From Pseudomonas putida (GTDB lineage: Bacteria; Pseudomonadota; Gammaproteobacteria; Pseudomonadales; Pseudomonadaceae), in NCBI RefSeq assembly GCF_001976065.1, contig NZ_MNAH01000001.1, positions 911,952 to 975,951 of the forward strand: a stretch of DNA of 64,000 nt. The letters run 5' to 3'. The notes below the pieces were generated by a model. It saw only the letters and a program-made list of their open reading frames with translations, was not told the origin of the DNA and made no database searches. Positions 9,325 to 18,657 of the stretch are shown piece by piece. Made by a program: the position numbers and the translations under genes. Each line of letters begins with the position of its first letter. Position 1 is the stretch's first letter.

Positions 9325-10893
9325 TCAGTTTACGTTGCTCAGACGGTTTTCCCAGAACGGTTTGCGCAGTTCGTTTTTCAGTACCTTGCCGACGCTGGAC
9401 ATCGGCAATGAAGTGCGAAACTCGATACTGCGGGGCACTTTGTAGCCGGCAATCAATTCCCGACAATGGGCGACCATTTCGTCTTCAGTAACGCTGGCAC
9501 CAGGTTTGAGGATGATCACGGCATGCACTGTTTCCCCCCATTTGTTGCAGGGAATACCAATCACAGCAGCTTGGGCAACGGCCGGATGGCGGACAAGGGC
9601 GTTCTCGACTTCGGCAGTGAAGATGTTCTCGCCACCGCTGACGATCATGTCCTTGAGACGATCGCAGATGTAGATGAAGCCATCGTCGTCCATGTAGCCG
9701 CCGTCACCGGTATGCATCCAGCCGCCGCGAAGCGCCTCGGCGGTGGCCTCCGGTTTGTTCCAGTAACCGAGCATGACGTTGGGGCCACGCACCAGGATTT
9801 CGCCGACTGTGCCACGGGGCACTTCGCGATCCTCGGCATCGGCAATGCGGATTTCCACGCAGCTGATGGGCAGCCCGGCTGAGTACATCTTGCCGCTGCG
9901 CTGATGTTTCTCGCAATGGTACTCGGCCCCCAGCATGGTGATGCCGGGGGCCATTTCAGTCATGCCATAGCCTTGCGCGAATTGGGCTGCAGGGAAGGTC
10001 TGACGGGCACGCGCGAGCAGGACAGGAGTAATCGGCGAGGCGCCGTAGGTGATTTCCCGAAGCGAGCTCAGGTCCAGTGCCGCATGGGTTGGGTTTGCCT
10101 GGTGCCAGTCGAGGATCATCTGCAGCATGGTGGGCGCTAGAAAGGTGTCGGTGGCTTGCTCCCGGCTGATCTGTTCGATGACCTCTTGCGCTTTGAAGGC
10201 GGGCAGCACGATATGCATGCCACCGCTGAGGAACAGCACGACCATCGCAGCCAGGTCGGCCAGATGGAACATTGGCATGGCATGCAGGTAGCGCGTCTGT
10301 GCGCCATAGCCCACGCGATCCTGGTTGGCGAGGGCGGAGATGCCGATGTTGTTATGGCTAAGCATCACGCCCTTGGGGAAACCGGTGGTGCCGCCGGTGT
10401 AGAAGATTCCGAGAAGGGAATCGCCACAACGGTGCGCGTCTTCAACCGGTTCGCTCTCGGCGATCAGGGTTTCGTAATTGAGCATGCCCTCGGGCGTTTC
10501 GCCGTCACCGGCATAAATCACCAAGCGGATGCTCTTGGCCTCGACAGCCACCTGGGTCCCCAGTTTCTGGAAGGCGTCATCGACGATCAGCACGCAGGTC
10601 TGCGAGTCATCCAGGGAGTAGACGATCTCGGCCGCGCTCCAGCGGATGTTGACCGGATTGAGCACGGCATCGGCCCACGGTACTGCCTGGTAGTACTCGA
10701 TGTAGCGCTGGGAGTTGAGCGAGAGCATCGCTACACGCTCGCCACTGGCCACGCCCAGGCGCTTGAGCGCGCCAGCCAGCCGCGCAACGCGATCGCCCAA
10801 CTGGGCGAAAGTCACACTGCGGCCCTGATAACGAATTGCCGTGGCATTGGGGCGCTGCTGCCGATGGCGCTGCAGCCCTTGGGTCATGTACAT
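9325..10893 (-). CDS. Acyl-CoA synthetase (AMP-forming ligase)
   Basis: The product has 522 residues if it starts at 10893, where GGAGG lies 5 bp upstream. ANL-superfamily signatures are present: GIFYTGGTTGFPKGVMLSH (P-loop-like A3), QGYGMTEMAPG (A5), HTGDGGYMDDDGFIYICDRLKDMIVSGGEN (A7/A8), and the C-terminal Lys in VGKVLKNELR. It should activate a carboxylic acid with ATP and CoA in the cytoplasm. It is the last gene of a minus-strand operon that also carries ACAD, thiolase, two hydratases and an SDR, so it probably feeds the same pathway. Chain length or ring specificity cannot be read from sequence alone. Confidence 0.93.
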   Translation of the reverse strand: MYMTQGLQRHRQQRPNATAIRYQGRSVTFAQLGDRVARLAGALKRLGVASGERVAMLSLNSQRYIEYYQAVPWADAVLNPVNIRWSAAEIVYSLDDSQTCVLIVDDAFQKLGTQVAVEAKSIRLVIYAGDGETPEGMLNYETLIAESEPVEDAHRCGDSLLGIFYTGGTTGFPKGVMLSHNNIGISALANQDRVGYGAQTRYLHAMPMFHLADLAAMVVLFLSGGMHIVLPAFKAQEVIEQISREQATDTFLAPTMLQMILDWHQANPTHAALDLSSLREITYGASPITPVLLARARQTFPAAQFAQGYGMTEMAPGITMLGAEYHCEKHQRSGKMYSAGLPISCVEIRIADAEDREVPRGTVGEILVRGPNVMLGYWNKPEATAEALRGGWMHTGDGGYMDDDGFIYICDRLKDMIVSGGENIFTAEVENALVRHPAVAQAAVIGIPCNKWGETVHAVIILKPGASVTEDEMVAHCRELIAGYKVPRSIEFRTSLPMSSVGKVLKNELRKPFWENRLSNVN

Positions 10894-10960
10894 CAAAACC
10901 TCCAATATTGTTTTTGTAGGGAGTCCACTTGCGAAGTGCCAGGCCGTGATCTCATTGTCC

Positions 10961-10995
10961 GGGCATTCTTCCCGCTATGGGAGGGAAGAGTGCCC
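10961..10995 (-). other. Intercistronic hairpin in the beta-oxidation operon
   Basis: Two 13-base arms (GGGCATTCTTCCC and GGGAAGAGTGCCC) pair with one wobble around a short loop. The hairpin lies between the SDR stop and the ligase start. It lacks a T-run, so RNA stabilisation or partial attenuation is more likely than full termination. Confidence 0.55.
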
Positions 10996-11013
10996 CCAGA
11001 GACGAACGGCGCC

Positions 11014-11844
11014 TTACAGGGTGCCGTAGCCGCCGCCGCAGACCAGAGCCTGACCGGTAACGTAGTTGGCTTCCGGCAGGCACAGCATCACCACCGAACC
11101 GGCGGCTTCTTCGGCCGTGCCAGGGCGACCAAGGGGAATCGCAGAGCTGGCGGTATCGATACGTTCCTGTTGAACGCCGACCTTGATTTCACGACCTTCA
11201 ATGTTGATGGTCTTGCTCTCGTCGCCAGCCAGCGCCTGGGTCAGTCGGGTATCGATGAAACCGAAGGCCACGGCGTTGACATTGACCTTCAGGCGGCCCC
11301 ACTCCTTGGCCAGGGTCTTGGTCATGCCGATGATGCCGGCCTTGGCGGCGGAGTAGTTGGATTGACCGGCGTTACCGCCAGCGGCCACGGAGGAAATGTT
11401 GACGATCTTGCGCAACACTTCGCGACCTTCCGCGGCGTCTTTCTTAGCCTGGGCGCTGATGATCGGCTGGGCTGCACGCAGAATGCGGAACGGTGCGGTC
11501 AGGTGGCAGTCGATGATCGCGTACCACTGTTCGTCGGTCATTTTCTGAATGACGTTGTCCCAGGTGTACCCGGCGTTGTTGATGATGATGTCGATGCCAC
11601 CGTAGCTCTGCACGGCAGTCTGTACGAAGCGCTCGGCGAAATCGGCGGCGGTCACGCTGCCGACGCAGGCAACGGCTTCACCACCGGCCTGGCGAATTTC
11701 AGCCACGACTTCTTCGGCCGGTGCCGAGTCCAGATCGTTGACCACGACTTTGGCGCCATAGGCCGCTAGTTGCAGAGCAACGCTACGACCGATACCACGA
11801 CCGGAGCCGGTGACCAGGGCGACTTTGCCTTCAAGCTTTTTCAT
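11014..11844 (-). CDS. Short-chain dehydrogenase/reductase (3-hydroxyacyl-CoA dehydrogenase-like)
   Basis: The product has 276 residues counted from MKKLEGKVALVTGSGRGIG. It has the cofactor motif TGSGRGIG, an Asn-Asn-Ala-Gly segment (IIINNAGYTWD), the catalytic Ser in NISSVAAGG, and YSAAK. The Asp after beta-2 (VVNDLD) favours NAD(H). The segment between the catalytic Tyr and the C-terminus has an insert (ESKTINIEGREIKVGV) also seen in actinobacterial steroid and fatty-acid cluster SDRs. It probably oxidises a 3-hydroxyacyl-CoA made by the MaoC pair just upstream. It is preceded by AAGGA and sits 32 bp after the second MaoC gene. Confidence 0.9.
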   Translation of the reverse strand: MKKLEGKVALVTGSGRGIGRSVALQLAAYGAKVVVNDLDSAPAEEVVAEIRQAGGEAVACVGSVTAADFAERFVQTAVQSYGGIDIIINNAGYTWDNVIQKMTDEQWYAIIDCHLTAPFRILRAAQPIISAQAKKDAAEGREVLRKIVNISSVAAGGNAGQSNYSAAKAGIIGMTKTLAKEWGRLKVNVNAVAFGFIDTRLTQALAGDESKTINIEGREIKVGVQQERIDTASSAIPLGRPGTAEEAAGSVVMLCLPEANYVTGQALVCGGGYGTL

Positions 11845-11876
11845 TGGATTGTTCCTTGGGCTGTGTGGGTGAAACA

Positions 11877-12293
11877 TCAGGCGAGGGCGACAACGGCTTC
11901 GCCGGCCAGCTTCTCTTCGCCGTACTGATTGGCGCAGCGAAGCGCCAGGCGCACGCGCTGTTCGCCGGCATCGATGAACTTCTCGACGACCTTGCCGGTA
12001 CAGTTCGGTATGTGGCCGATCTGAGTGATGCCAGTGAAACGAACCGACAGGCTGCGCACCTGGCTTTGCGGCACCCAGGTGGTCAGCAGGCGACCGAAGT
12101 ACGCCGCGGACAACATGCCGTGGGCGAACACATCGTCCATCCCCGACTTGCGGGCGAAGTCGAGGTCGACGTGGATCGGGTTGTGATCACCCGAAGCGCC
12201 GCAGTACAAGGCGAGAGTGGTGCGGTTGACCGGCTGCAGCTTGAGCAGCGGGATCTCGTCACCGACCTGGATATCGGAAAATCGAACGCTCAT
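11877..12293 (-). CDS. MaoC-type hot-dog enoyl-CoA hydratase subunit
   Basis: This 138-residue single hot-dog domain carries the hydratase-2 motif as YCGASGDHNPIHVDLDFARKSG..D.FAHGML, including the catalytic Asp and His of R-specific hydratases. It lies 9 bp after a 145-residue partner with a second hot-dog domain. Such small pairs usually form a heterodimer that hydrates 2-enoyl-CoA. In steroid degraders this arrangement handles bulky substrates; the same use here is inference. Confidence 0.9.
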   Translation of the reverse strand: MSVRFSDIQVGDEIPLLKLQPVNRTTLALYCGASGDHNPIHVDLDFARKSGMDDVFAHGMLSAAYFGRLLTTWVPQSQVRSLSVRFTGITQIGHIPNCTGKVVEKFIDAGEQRVRLALRCANQYGEEKLAGEAVVALA

Positions 12294-12302
12294 GACGACT
12301 CC

Positions 12303-12740
12303 TTAGCGCTGCACAAGAGAGGAGCGGATATCGGCGATGTGCTCGCCATCCTGATTGGTCACGCGTGCCTCCATGACCACGAATTGCAGGGCGCCACCTT
12401 TCTTTTCGTAGAGGTCGGAGATGAAGCCGTGGAACGTCAGCACGTCTCCCGCGTAGGCCATCGAGTGATAGACGAAGGACTGCTCAGCGTGAAGAACCCG
12501 ACCAAGATCGAAGCCGACCAGTTTGAGCAGCTCCACCACATCGCGGCCTTCGCTTTCCAGGCACTTGAGGAAAGTGGGCGGGACCGGCAAGGATTTATGC
12601 CCGGCGGCCTTCGCGGCGGCTTCGTCGGTATAGACCGGATCGGTTTCGCCGATGGCCTTGGCGAAGAAGCGCAGGCGACCCTTTTCAACGTCGACGCTGT
12701 ACGCGCCAATTTTGTGCCCGATCAGATTTTTGTCTGCCAT
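12303..12740 (-). CDS. FAS1-type hot-dog dehydratase subunit (MaoC N-terminal domain family)
   Basis: The product has 145 residues from ATG 12740; an in-frame GTG at 12746 is closer to AGGAG and could be used. The start MADKNLIGHKIGAYSVDVEKGRLRFFAKAIGETDPVYTDEAAAKAAG is the usual opening of MaoC_dehydratas_N proteins. It lacks the hydratase Asp-x4-His motif found in its neighbour, so it is probably the structural or substrate-binding half of a heteromeric hydratase. It is co-transcribed with the thiolase upstream (37-bp gap). Confidence 0.88.
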   Translation of the reverse strand: MADKNLIGHKIGAYSVDVEKGRLRFFAKAIGETDPVYTDEAAAKAAGHKSLPVPPTFLKCLESEGRDVVELLKLVGFDLGRVLHAEQSFVYHSMAYAGDVLTFHGFISDLYEKKGGALQFVVMEARVTNQDGEHIADIRSSLVQR

Positions 12741-12782
12741 GTTCACTTGGCTCCTATGTGAAAACGCGCCTGAACAGGGCGA

Positions 12783-13970
12783 TCAGTTTTTACCAAACAG
12801 CGTGACGACACAGGCGCCGCCCAGACCCAGGTTGTGTTGCATGGCGATTTGCACACCGTCCACCTGGCGCTTGTCGGCGGTGCCGCGCAGCTGATGGGTC
12901 AGCTCATAGCATTGGGCAAGGCCGGTCGCGCCCAGCGGGTGGCCCTTGGAAAGCAGACCGCCGGAGGGGTTGGTCACGACTTGGCCGCCGTAGGTGTTGT
13001 CGCCATCGAGGATGAAACGTTCGGCCTCGCCGACCGGGCATAAACCCAGGGCTTCATAGGTCAGCAGTTCGTTGTGGGCGAAGCAGTCGTGCAGCTCGAC
13101 CACGCGGATATCCTCAGGGCCGATACCGGCTTGTTCGTAGACCTGGTTGGCAGCCGCCTGAGCCATGTGAAAACCGGCGAAGCTGATCATCGACGGTGGA
13201 TCGAAAGACACAACCGAGTCCGTGGTCATCGACTGGGCGAGGATCGCCACGTCAGTGCGCAGGCCGTGTTTTTTGGCGAAGGCTTCGCTGCAAACAATCG
13301 CAGCAGCGCCACCGCAAGTCGGCGGGCACGCCATCAGGCGGGTCATGACGCCGGGCCAGATGACTTTGTCGTTCATCACCTCTTCGGTGGTCACCACGTT
13401 CTTGAACAGCGCCAAGGGATTATTGGCGGCGTGGCGGCTGGCCTTGGCGCGGATCGCGGCGAAGGCCTCCATCGAGGTGCCGTAGCGTTGCATGTGCTCT
13501 CGACCGGCGCCGCCGAAACCCCGCAAGGCCTGAGGGATGTCCGCGGCATCGGCGGTCAGCGATTCGAGTACGTGCAGGAAGCGTGCGCGAGGGCGGGGAC
13601 GGTCATCCCAATGCGATCTCAGCGCGCCGGCCTGCATCTGCTCGAAGCCCAACGCCAGGGCGCACTCGACCTGACCGCTGGCCACGGCGGCGCGGGCCAG
13701 ATACAGGGCAGTAGAACCGGTGGAGCAGTTGTTGTTGACGTTGACCACCGGAATGCCGGTCAGGCCTACCTCGTAAAGGGCGGTCTGGCCACTGGTGGAG
13801 TCGCCGAACACGTAGCCGGTGAAGGCCATCTGGATTTTGTCGTAGCTAATCCCCGCGTCCTTCAGTGCAAGGCGCAATGCCTCCGCACCCATTTCGGTGT
13901 AGGTCGGACTGGCGCCCGGCTTGCTGAACGGAATCATGCCGACGCCGGCAACGATAACTTTGTCGCTCAT
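12783..13970 (-). CDS. SCP2-type thiolase (second copy)
   Basis: The product has 395 residues and is closely similar throughout to the thiolase at 5237-6430 (shared VAGVGMIPF.KPGAS, NVNNNCSTGSTALYLAR, RLMACPPTCG.AAAI, HDCFA.NELLTYEALGLCPVG, GGLLSKGHPLGATG). All catalytic residues are intact. The main difference is the segment after the first 120 residues (LRSHWDDRPRPRARFLHVLESL here, LGAVFTDRPACMGKHLEVSDEL in the other), which could alter specificity. It sits inside the five-step operon, so it is the stronger candidate for the thiolytic step of this pathway. Confidence 0.93.
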   Translation of the reverse strand: MSDKVIVAGVGMIPFSKPGASPTYTEMGAEALRLALKDAGISYDKIQMAFTGYVFGDSTSGQTALYEVGLTGIPVVNVNNNCSTGSTALYLARAAVASGQVECALALGFEQMQAGALRSHWDDRPRPRARFLHVLESLTADAADIPQALRGFGGAGREHMQRYGTSMEAFAAIRAKASRHAANNPLALFKNVVTTEEVMNDKVIWPGVMTRLMACPPTCGGAAAIVCSEAFAKKHGLRTDVAILAQSMTTDSVVSFDPPSMISFAGFHMAQAAANQVYEQAGIGPEDIRVVELHDCFAHNELLTYEALGLCPVGEAERFILDGDNTYGGQVVTNPSGGLLSKGHPLGATGLAQCYELTHQLRGTADKRQVDGVQIAMQHNLGLGGACVVTLFGKN

Positions 13971-14000
13971 GTCTTTGCTCTCGGTAGAGGAGAAGGGGGG

Positions 14001-15140
14001 TTAAAGTTTGCGGGCGATCAATTCGCGCTGGACTTCGTTGGTTCCGCCGAAGACGCGGGAAACGCGCAGATCGACAAAGGCGCGGGCCACCGGATACTCG
14101 AGCATGTAGCCGTAACCACCGTGCAACTGGACCATGTCGTCCAGGTGTTTCCACAGGGTCTCGGTGGCGAACAGTTTGGCGATGGCGGCCTCTTCCACGG
14201 TCAGCTTGCGACGCATGTGTTCGCTGATGTAGTAATCGACCATGGTGCGCACTGCGACCGAGGCAGCCTTGGCATCGGCCAGCTTGAATTTGGTGTTCTG
14301 GAAATCCCACACCGTCCCACCGAAGGCCTTGCGGTCCTTGACGTACTCGATGGTCTGCTCCAGCAGACGTTCCAGGCGAATGGCGGCGTAGATGGCGATG
14401 CCCAGTCGCTCCTGTGGCAGCTCCTGCATCATGTAGGCGAAGCCTTTGCCTTCTTCACCCAGCAGGTTGCCAACGGGCACGCGCACATCGTCGAAAAACA
14501 TCTCCGCGGTATCAGAGGCACGCTGGCCGACCTTGTCGAGCTTGCGGCCACGCCGAAAACCTTCGCGGCTGGTTTCAACCATGATCAGGCTGATGCCTTT
14601 GGAACCTGCCGTCGGGTCGGTTTTGCAGGCCACCAGAACCATGTCGCAATTGAGGCCACTGCTGATAAATGTCTTGCTGCCATTGATGACGTATTCGTCG
14701 CCATCGCGGACCGCGGTGGTTCGCGCAGCTTTCAGATCGCTGCCGCTGCCTGGCTCGGTCATGCCGAGGGCGAGGATGGTTTCGCCACTGCAGATGTTCG
14801 GCAGCCAGCGATGTTTTTGCTCTTCGGTACCGAAACGCACGATGTACATCGCAATGATGTCCGAGTGCAGGCCGAAACTGACGCCGGACACGCCGGCGCG
14901 GTGCATTTCTTCGTTGATGACTGTCGCGTGGCCGAAGTCTCCGCCGCCACCGCCATACACCGCAGGAACCATGGAGCACAACAAACCTTCGCGGCCGGCC
15001 TTGAGCCAAGTCTGGCGGTCGACCTTGCCGGCCTCGTCCCATTCGGCCTGGCGGGGCACGCATTCGCGCTCGAAGAAGCGGCGCGCGGTTTCGCGGAACA
15101 TTTCATGATCTTCGCGAAAGATGGATCGTTGAATGTGCAT
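14001..15140 (-). CDS. Acyl-CoA dehydrogenase
   Basis: The product has 379 residues with both ACAD signatures: LALGMTEPGSGSDLKAARTTA and DMVQLHGGYGYMLEYPVARAFVDLRVSRVFGGTNEVQRELIA. The catalytic Glu would be in GGTNEVQRE, where long-chain and isovaleryl-type enzymes vary in position. It introduces the 2,3 double bond, passing electrons to ETF. It is the first gene of the operon 15140 to 9325: ACAD, thiolase, hydratase pair, SDR, ligase. The 296-bp region before it is divergent from the beta-propeller gene and contains runs of G (around 15181 and 15259), but no promoter I can call with confidence. Confidence 0.92.
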   Translation of the reverse strand: MHIQRSIFREDHEMFRETARRFFERECVPRQAEWDEAGKVDRQTWLKAGREGLLCSMVPAVYGGGGGDFGHATVINEEMHRAGVSGVSFGLHSDIIAMYIVRFGTEEQKHRWLPNICSGETILALGMTEPGSGSDLKAARTTAVRDGDEYVINGSKTFISSGLNCDMVLVACKTDPTAGSKGISLIMVETSREGFRRGRKLDKVGQRASDTAEMFFDDVRVPVGNLLGEEGKGFAYMMQELPQERLGIAIYAAIRLERLLEQTIEYVKDRKAFGGTVWDFQNTKFKLADAKAASVAVRTMVDYYISEHMRRKLTVEEAAIAKLFATETLWKHLDDMVQLHGGYGYMLEYPVARAFVDLRVSRVFGGTNEVQRELIARKL

Positions 15141-15436
15141 TACGGACTCCAGTGTCTGTAAAAGGATCGGCAGGCGACTCCTGGGGGGTGAGCCATGTGT
15201 CCGAGGGACTGGAGGAATGCTGCCGGGGTGGCTGTCGCGGTATCCCTCCCCACGGTGGGGGGGGAAGAAAGTTCCGGGAACTCACGGTAGCGTTTTACCG
15301 ACAAGCCATCGGCGGTGACCTACTCATCGTGGGGGGGGGAGTGAGTGACTGGGGCTTCGTAGGCTCTGCGTCGCAGGTGTTGCTCCAGCGCGTTTAGCGC
15401 CTTGGCACCGAGTTCATTCCTTCAAGGAGTTGCATA

Positions 15437-17149
15437 ATGAGAAGCATAACAATCACAAAGCTTCGCTTCGCACGGTTGGGCGCGGGCCTGGCACTGGCAG
15501 GTTTGTCCGTCATGGCGGCGGCCCAGTCTGCCCCGCCGATGAACCCTTATCTGGCCCAGACCTTCAGCAATCAGGCGCATTGGAACAGTGCGCAGACCGA
15601 CAGCACTGAGATTGCGGTGCCGCGTGGTTCCTACGAACTGACACCTGAGTCGGTGACGTACCTGCCCAGCGATGCGGGCGGCATGCCGCATTTCGTCGAC
15701 AAGGTCGGTGACACCATGGTCACGTGGTGGTGGTCCGGCCTGGGCTTGCGCAAGTACAACAAGGTCGACGGCAAGCTGGTTGAAGTGGCACGCACGGAAA
15801 TGCCGCTGAAGTTGCCTGAGTTTCAGAAGGTCAGCGACGCTCAACGCCTGAAACAGACTCAGGATGTCCAGCGGTTGCTCGACAACAAGGACGAGCAGGG
15901 TTTGCTCGACTATATGCGCGGGCAGCCGAATCGAATGATCAGCAGCATCAACGATCAGTTGCGTGGCGGCGCCCTGTATTCGATGTTGACCCGCGAAGAT
16001 GCCTTCATCGGTGCCGGTGGCCGGCAGATTTTCCGCGTCGATCAACTCGATCCGAAAAAACCGGACTCGGGCATGGGAACACCGTTGGTGCGTTTGCTGT
16101 CGGAATCGCTGTACGACAACGAAAAGGTCAAGCGCGGCACTGATTTCCCGGTCGACTTCAACTTTGGCATGGGCATGACTTTCAACGGCTTTCTGGTCCT
16201 CAACACCGTTGGCGGCAAAGTCATCACCCTCGACCCGAAAACCCTCGAAATCGTCGATACCTATGCCGTCGATGGCGCGGACGAATTGTTCCTCAATGGT
16301 TTTGCCAATGGCGATGAGGCGGGCGGCGGCGCGGTCTATGTGGCCTCGAACCAGAACATGTATCGCCTGGTGGTGGATGCCAAGGGCAAGATTCACAGCG
16401 ACGAGGCCAGCGGCGCCTGGAAAGCGGCCTATGACCGTGGCATTCGTATCTCTGCCTTGAAAGTCGCTGACGGCACAGGCTCGACACCGACGTTGATGGG
16501 CTTCGGGCCGGACGAAGACAAACTCGTGGTGATCACCGACGGTGCGCAGAAAATGCGTCTGGTGGCGTTCTGGCGCGACCAGTTGCCGGCCGGCTGGAAG
16601 CAGAAGCCCGGCACGCTCTCGGCACGCATCGCTGACCAGCAGCAAGTGGATATGGGCGCCGACGTGGAGACCGTGCAGTCCGAGCAATCGGTGTCGACCT
16701 ACGGCGACTACGCCTTCGTGGTCAACAACATCATCAGCAAGGATGCCCCTTACCTGGCGCGCGACAACTACTACGTGAGCATGCTCAACGGTGCTACGCG
16801 TCCGGGGCCGAAAGGTGTGGCGATGTTGAAGTGGGACCAGGGCAGTAATGGGTGGAAACAGCTGTGGATGCGCAACGACGTGTCGTCGATCTCTACGGTG
16901 CCGATGATCAGTGGTGGCGGCCGGATGGCGATCATTGATGGTTACTTCACCCGCGACTGGAACGACCGCTATCACATCGGCATGGACCTCGACAGCGGCG
17001 ACACCGTGTTGAAGATCCATACCGGCAGCGATCCGCGTTTCAATGGCATGTACTCGGCGATCAAGGTCAACGAATCCGGCGCGATTCAGTACGGCATGGC
17101 CTTCGGCCTGGTCCGTCTGGACACCACCAAGATGAAAAAACTCGATTAA
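15437..17149 (+). CDS. Secreted beta-propeller protein of unknown function
   Basis: The product has 570 residues with an N-terminal signal sequence (about MRSITITKLRFARLGAGLALAGLSVMAAAQS). It has repeated short beta motifs such as GAVYVASNQNMYRLVVDAKGK, GGGRMAIIDGYFTRDWNDRYHIGMDLDSGD and GFLVLNTVGGKVITLDPKTLEIV, consistent with a PQQ/WD-like propeller. No catalytic family is recognised. Similar secreted propellers occur beside DUF1302/DUF1329 genes in other proteobacterial degradation clusters, from memory, so an envelope role in substrate capture is possible. It is upstream of and co-directional with the aldehyde dehydrogenase (78-bp gap). Confidence 0.8.
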   Translation: MRSITITKLRFARLGAGLALAGLSVMAAAQSAPPMNPYLAQTFSNQAHWNSAQTDSTEIAVPRGSYELTPESVTYLPSDAGGMPHFVDKVGDTMVTWWWSGLGLRKYNKVDGKLVEVARTEMPLKLPEFQKVSDAQRLKQTQDVQRLLDNKDEQGLLDYMRGQPNRMISSINDQLRGGALYSMLTREDAFIGAGGRQIFRVDQLDPKKPDSGMGTPLVRLLSESLYDNEKVKRGTDFPVDFNFGMGMTFNGFLVLNTVGGKVITLDPKTLEIVDTYAVDGADELFLNGFANGDEAGGGAVYVASNQNMYRLVVDAKGKIHSDEASGAWKAAYDRGIRISALKVADGTGSTPTLMGFGPDEDKLVVITDGAQKMRLVAFWRDQLPAGWKQKPGTLSARIADQQQVDMGADVETVQSEQSVSTYGDYAFVVNNIISKDAPYLARDNYYVSMLNGATRPGPKGVAMLKWDQGSNGWKQLWMRNDVSSISTVPMISGGGRMAIIDGYFTRDWNDRYHIGMDLDSGDTVLKIHTGSDPRFNGMYSAIKVNESGAIQYGMAFGLVRLDTTKMKKLD

Positions 17150-17227
17150 CCGACAGCGGCGCGGGATCAGTGTCTCGCGCCGACTTGCAGGGTCGTAACA
17201 ACCCACAATGAGAAGGTAAATCCTCCA

Positions 17228-18640
17228 ATGAGCAAGATCGAACTACCCGAAGTGGTGCGCATGCGTGAAACCCTCACCATGCAGCGCACGGCTTATCTGT
17301 CGAATGATATCTGGACCGCAGAGCAACGCTGTGAATTGTTCGATCGCCTGATCGGCATGCTGGTTGAGTACAAGCAGGAAATCGTTGAGGCGACGGCGGC
17401 AGACTTCGGTCATCGTAGCCACGACCTGACGCGTATCATCGACTTGTTGGGCCCGCTCTCGTCGTTGAAGAAAACCAGGGCCAGGATTGCTGAGTGGATG
17501 CAACCCGAGCAGCGTGCCGCCGACCGTGGCGAGGCCTGGATTCAGTATCAGCCGCTGGGCGTGGTGGGTATTGTTACTGCCTGGAATTTCCCGGTGGGCA
17601 TGGTCATCCAGGGGTTGGCCAGTGCGCTGTCCGCCGGTAACCGGGCGATGGTCAAAGTCTCGGAATTGAACCCCAAGTGTGCCGAGTTGATGCAACGGAT
17701 GTTCAGCGCCACCTTCGCCGAGGATGAGATCGCCATCGTCACCGGCGACGCGCAGGTCGGTCAGGCGTTCTGCAGCCTGCCGTTCGACCATCTGCTGTTC
17801 ACTGGAGCGAGCAGCGTTGGCAAGCATGTGATGCGCGCCGCTGCCGAGAACCTGGTGCCGGTTACTCTGGAGCTGGGTGGAAAGTCACCCTCCATCGTGT
17901 CGCGTTCCGCCGATATGAAGTCCGCTGCGAGCAAGATCATGGCCGGAAAGCTATTGAATGCCGGCCAGGTCTGCCTTGCGCCGGATCATGTGTTTGTTCC
18001 CGAAGAGTCGATGGAGGAATTCATCGAACATGCCAAGGCGGCGGTCGCCAAATGTTATCCGAGCCTCAAGGACAATCCGGATTACACCTCGGTCATCAAC
18101 ACCCGCCACTACGAGCGCCTGCTGGGCTACCTGGAGGAGGCCCGTGCGGCTGGCGTCGAGTTGATCGAGTTGAATCCGGCGCAGGAGGATTTCGCCGATC
18201 AGCCACATCACAAGATGATCCCGACCTTGCTGTGCGATCCGGGTGATGAGCTGAAGATCATGCAGGACGAGATCTTCGGGCCGCTGTTGCCGATCAAGCC
18301 ATATAAGGACATGCGCGATGTGGTTGCCTACATCAACGCTCATCCGCGTCCGCTGGGGCTGTACTACTTCGGCAGCGATGCGGCCGAGGAAAGTTTTGTC
18401 CTTGATCGCACCGTTTCGGGTGGAGTGACGATCAACAACGTGGCCCTGCACGCCAGTGTCGACAGTCTGCCTTTCGGCGGGGTTGGCAACAGCGGGATGG
18501 GCAGTTATCTGGGGCACCAGGGCTTTGTCACCTTCAGCCATCCGAAGCCGGTCCTGCGAGCCGCAGACGGTCCGGACATCACCCGGCCACCCTTCACCGA
18601 GCAGGTGCGGCAGATGGTGGATGCGATGATCAAGCGATAG
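17228..18640 (+). CDS. NAD(P)-dependent aldehyde dehydrogenase, coniferyl-aldehyde type
   Basis: The product has 470 residues of the class-3-like ALDH group that includes coniferyl aldehyde dehydrogenases. Catalytic Cys is residue 249 (NAGQVCLAP) and the general-base Glu is residue 215 (LELGGKSP); the cofactor region GIVTAWNFPVGM and FTGASSVGK are present. The C-terminal end is hydrophilic, without the membrane helix of fatty aldehyde dehydrogenases. It would oxidise an aldehyde to the acid that the ligase at 9325 can activate, and pairs logically with the alcohol dehydrogenase at 22633. Confidence 0.92.
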   Translation: MSKIELPEVVRMRETLTMQRTAYLSNDIWTAEQRCELFDRLIGMLVEYKQEIVEATAADFGHRSHDLTRIIDLLGPLSSLKKTRARIAEWMQPEQRAADRGEAWIQYQPLGVVGIVTAWNFPVGMVIQGLASALSAGNRAMVKVSELNPKCAELMQRMFSATFAEDEIAIVTGDAQVGQAFCSLPFDHLLFTGASSVGKHVMRAAAENLVPVTLELGGKSPSIVSRSADMKSAASKIMAGKLLNAGQVCLAPDHVFVPEESMEEFIEHAKAAVAKCYPSLKDNPDYTSVINTRHYERLLGYLEEARAAGVELIELNPAQEDFADQPHHKMIPTLLCDPGDELKIMQDEIFGPLLPIKPYKDMRDVVAYINAHPRPLGLYYFGSDAAEESFVLDRTVSGGVTINNVALHASVDSLPFGGVGNSGMGSYLGHQGFVTFSHPKPVLRAADGPDITRPPFTEQVRQMVDAMIKR

Positions 18641-18657
18641 TGCTGGAGGATATGGCG

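Noticed and set aside
10156..11769. A 537-codon plus-strand open frame
   Set aside because: It is opposite the ligase and SDR genes, both of which have clear motifs.
13074..15161. A 695-codon plus-strand open frame
   Set aside because: It is the shadow of the thiolase and acyl-CoA dehydrogenase on the other strand; it spans both genes and their gap and resembles no protein.
15403..15422. A sigma-54 promoter (TTGGCACCGAG...) before the propeller gene
   Set aside because: The -24 part matches but the GC of the -12 element is missing (TTCATT), so the match is by chance.
15422..17206. A 594-codon minus-strand open frame
   Set aside because: It is antisense to the signal-peptide-bearing propeller gene, whose frame has sensible composition; the antisense product is His/Arg-rich and meaningless.
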